NCBI RefSeq assembly: GCF_023229025.1
Contig: NZ_JALOAA010000004.1
Coordinates: 1 to 64,000, forward strand
Source of the DNA: Sulfurimonas sp.
GTDB lineage: Bacteria; Campylobacterota; Campylobacteria; Campylobacterales; Sulfurimonadaceae
Direction of reading: 5' to 3'
Length of the DNA: 64,000 nucleotides
Made by a program: the position numbers and the translations under genes
The notes under the pieces: model-generated
Seen by the model: only the letters and a program-made list of their open reading frames with translations
Told to the model about the DNA's origin: nothing
Databases searched by the model: none
Part shown: in pieces, positions 62,014 through 64,000 of the stretch
How positions within the stretch are numbered: position 1 is the first letter of the stretch
Layout of the letters: each line of letters begins with the position of its first letter

Positions 62014-62859
62014 TTATTTATGTCTGTTTATATATTGTCTTAAGAGTTCAAAGAATTCGTTTTTTAACTTCTCATCAAACTTATCTATCTCTTTTGTAAG
62101 TGTATCTGCTAGCTCATCTGCTTCCTTTAGCGCCTCTTTGAGTCCTAAAAGCGTTACAAAACTATTTTTTGTCTCATCATTATTTGTCAGTTTTCCCGCT
62201 TCATCTGAGCTTTGAGTTACATCTAAGATATCATCTTGAATTTGAAACAAAAGCCCAAGTTTTATCCCAAAATCATAAAGAGTATCTGCTAACTCCTCTT
62301 CTTGGACGATAATTGCACCCATCTTAAGAGAAGTTGCAATCAGTTTTGCCGTTTTATTTGTGTGTAGCACTCTTACATCATCTATGCTAAGAGTTCTATT
62401 TTCAAAATAGCAGTCAATCGCCTGACCTAAAACCATTCCATTGAGTCCGCCATTGAGTGCTAACTCTCTTATTAACGCAACTCTTGTTGAGTCAGAGAAG
62501 GGGGCATTGCTTAAAACCTCAAAAGAGTAGGTGTTGAGCGCATCGCCTGCCAAGATTGCAGTTACCTCATCAAAAAGCACATGTAGAGTCGGTTCTCCTC
62601 TGCGAAGCGGTGAGTTATCCATAGCAGGCAAATCATCATGAATAAGTGAATAAGTATGCAAAAGTTCAATTGCGTATGCTGCATAATAAGCTCCACCTAT
62701 TAAAAGCGGGTTATACGCATTTACAACCCCAAGCAAAAGTGCAGGACGAAATCTCTTACCGCCTGCAAGAAGCATTTTTTGAACTGCCTTCTCATAAGTC
62801 GGATGAATACTCTTTGAAGTCGGTAAATGATTTAATAAAAAATTCTCAAAGTTGTGCAT
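62014..62859 (-). CDS. ispA: Short-chain polyprenyl (farnesyl/geranyl) diphosphate synthase
   Basis: A 281-residue trans-prenyltransferase with the first aspartate motif LIHDDLPAMDN, second motif LLFQIQDDILD and the GGKRFRPAL N-terminal segment. The two-residue insert in the first Asp-rich motif (DDxxxxD) marks the bacterial FPP-synthase subgroup. It lies 12 bp after the PDZ gene and 20 bp before tkt. Confidence 0.93.
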   Translation of the reverse strand: MHNFENFLLNHLPTSKSIHPTYEKAVQKMLLAGGKRFRPALLLGVVNAYNPLLIGGAYYAAYAIELLHTYSLIHDDLPAMDNSPLRRGEPTLHVLFDEVTAILAGDALNTYSFEVLSNAPFSDSTRVALIRELALNGGLNGMVLGQAIDCYFENRTLSIDDVRVLHTNKTAKLIATSLKMGAIIVQEEELADTLYDFGIKLGLLFQIQDDILDVTQSSDEAGKLTNNDETKNSFVTLLGLKEALKEADELADTLTKEIDKFDEKLKNEFFELLRQYINRHK

Positions 62860-62871
62860 ATGAAATTTTAC

Positions 62872-63852
62872 CTAATTTACTTTCACAAAAAACTGAAAAT
62901 GCTCTCTTGTAAAAAGAAGATACGCACTCTTTTTGGGATTGTCTATTAGCTCTGCTATCTCCTCCTCGTTTTTTACCCCTTTTTTGTTTACCTCAAGCAG
63001 CTTATCGCCTAATTTTAATCCATACTGTTGCGCTTTTTTTTCTATTTTAATAATGCAAAGATTTTTATCAAAAGATATTCCTAAAGATTCTAAAAAAGTA
63101 TCGCTTAAATACCCACCACCTACTCTATTTTGACTCTTTACGCTTACGGTGAGTATCTTATTGCCGCGTTTAATCTTTACGCTGTGAAGCGAACCTACTT
63201 CACTAAATAATATATCTCTCATAAAAAGTGCGCTATCTTTGACTTTTTTTCCGTCTAGCTCTAAAATTATGTCATCTTTTTTAAATGGATTCTCTTTAAA
63301 AAATGGGTTAGAGCTACTAACAGTTACTGCAGAACCAATATCTTTAACTCTTATGCCAAAATTCCCGTAGGCTACTTTTTTACTATTTAAAAAATGCTCA
63401 ATGTACTCTTTTTCAATTATCCCGCGCTCTGTTACGATTCCCTCTAGTGCACAACAGCTGTTTAAGAGTAGGCTTGGTGCAAAAAGAGCCTCGCTAAATG
63501 TTGCAAAACGATTAAGTCCAAGCTGTTTTTGTACTATTTTACCCTCGATTACACTTCTATTGTCTACACCGAAAGTTCCCAAAGATTGATTTGTATTTAT
63601 TCTAAAGGGGTATTTGAAATTTTTTTTATCCTCTACTAGATAGAGGGATAGGTACGGGTCATGTTTGAGGATTTTTCCATTTGGCGTAGTTGTTGAAAAT
63701 ATCAGTTTTTGATTATTTTCAAGAGGTATGTGAAGCGAATTTTTTACAATTGCTCCCGAATCAAGAGTTTTAAGTCTGCAGGATTCAATGCCGCCTTTAC
63801 ATGCATAAAGATTTACAAAAAGAAAATTAAGCGCTAAAAGCAGCCTAAGCAC
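62872..63852 (-). CDS. Exported PDZ-domain protein
   Basis: A 326-residue protein: signal peptide MLRLLLALNFLFVNLYA with a Cys at 18, so possibly a lipoprotein. A 110-residue N-terminal domain with several cysteines is followed by two PDZ-like repeats (about 165-245 and 250-320: DDIILELDGKKV, GDKLLEVNKKGV). It resembles a Campylobacterota-specific periplasmic family (annotated DUF7488) without protease domain. GTG 63852 abuts the previous stop. Function unknown; PDZ domains imply binding of protein C-termini. Confidence 0.76.
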   Translation of the reverse strand: MLRLLLALNFLFVNLYACKGGIESCRLKTLDSGAIVKNSLHIPLENNQKLIFSTTTPNGKILKHDPYLSLYLVEDKKNFKYPFRINTNQSLGTFGVDNRSVIEGKIVQKQLGLNRFATFSEALFAPSLLLNSCCALEGIVTERGIIEKEYIEHFLNSKKVAYGNFGIRVKDIGSAVTVSSSNPFFKENPFKKDDIILELDGKKVKDSALFMRDILFSEVGSLHSVKIKRGNKILTVSVKSQNRVGGGYLSDTFLESLGISFDKNLCIIKIEKKAQQYGLKLGDKLLEVNKKGVKNEEEIAELIDNPKKSAYLLFTREHFQFFVKVN

Positions 63853-64000
63853 TTACTTCGCCCCAAATGGATTCGCACCACCCATTCCACCAAACATACC
63901 TAATGCACTATTTTGCCTATTATCTTCTACCATCTTGTTTGCATCATTTATGGCACCGATAAGCAATATCTGAAGTGAATCTTTGTCGCTAAGAAGAGAG
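63853..64000 (-). CDS. YbaB/EbfC nucleoid-associated protein (5' end outside window)
   Basis: Only the last 48 codons are present, reading LLSDKDSLQILLIGAINDANKM and ending in the Gly/Met-rich tail GMFGGMGGANPFGAK. This tail and the preceding helix match the YbaB/EbfC family of dimeric DNA-binding proteins. It heads the visible run ybaB-PDZ-ispA-tkt. Confidence 0.82.
   Translation of the reverse strand, partial: SLLSDKDSLQILLIGAINDANKMVEDNRQNSALGMFGGMGGANPFGAK

Noticed and set aside
1..64000. CRISPR array, prophage, rRNA operon or replication origin
   Set aside because: No regularly spaced repeats, phage structural genes, rRNA sequence or DnaA-box cluster were noticed; dnaB alone does not mark an origin.

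Overview
The window is ordinary chromosomal DNA from a member of the Campylobacterota (epsilonproteobacteria). It looks most like a free-living Sulfurimonas-type organism. The evidence is the low G+C, AT-rich codon use, separate but overlapping rpoB and rpoC (fused in Helicobacter), a Csd3-like peptidase, a MagIII-like glycosylase, a short ComEC, a PgbA_N-domain protein, c-type haem sensors fused to c-di-GMP enzymes, and a penicillin-binding protein gene following flgB-flgC-fliE. The species assignment is inference from gene content.

Left part (1-13.1 kb): hemJ (cut by the window edge) and a short hpf lie on the minus strand, divergent from trpS. hemB-argF-pentahaem cytochrome form a minus-strand run. 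ribA-rsmG-PP0621-like-unknown form a plus-strand run. A haem-binding GGDEF/EAL protein, alr, an agmatine deiminase-like gene and a TonB-dependent receptor follow. The receptor keeps both halves of a CxxxM/HxM copper-binding motif.

At 13.0-14.6 kb is the least ordinary segment. The last codons and terminator of the receptor gene are repeated 1,484 bp downstream. Between the two copies lies one AT-rich, unrecognised, coiled-coil gene with its own promoter, interrupted by a single in-frame TAG.

Middle part (14.6-35.4 kb): ispG-dnaB-comEC, a BrkB/YihY membrane protein, a second haem-sensor diguanylate cyclase, a GlcD-type oxidase, a PgbA_N protein, a Csd3-like peptidase with a Nudix hydrolase, priA, two type IV pilin-like genes, flgB-flgC-fliE behind a sigma-54 promoter and a structured leader, a division transpeptidase, panC, prfB, bpt and several small membrane or coiled-coil proteins.

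Transcription-translation block (35.4-53.1 kb, all minus strand). In transcription order it reads tRNA-Thr(TGT), tRNA-Tyr, tRNA-Gly, tRNA-Thr(GGT), tuf, rpmG, tRNA-Trp, secE, nusG, rplK, rplA, rplJ, rplL, rpoB, rpoC, rpsL, rpsG, fusA. secE, rpmG and the tRNAs are too short for a usual ORF search and were read directly. The 150-230 bp gaps between rplA/rplJ, rplJ/rplL, rplL/rpoB, rpoC/rpsL and rpsL/rpsG hold perfect hairpins, probably leaders, processing sites and attenuators.

Right part (53.2-64 kb): yaaA, a copper-type P-type ATPase, a membrane protein with paired cysteines, an RlmB-type methyltransferase, a thioredoxin, an AEC transporter (probably leaderless) with a MagIII-like DNA glycosylase, a ComEA-like protein, and a minus-strand run ybaB/ebfC (partial)-PDZ protein-ispA-tkt. 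I see no CRISPR array, insertion sequence, prophage or rRNA. No gene-free stretch exceeds 300 bp once the interrupted gene is counted.
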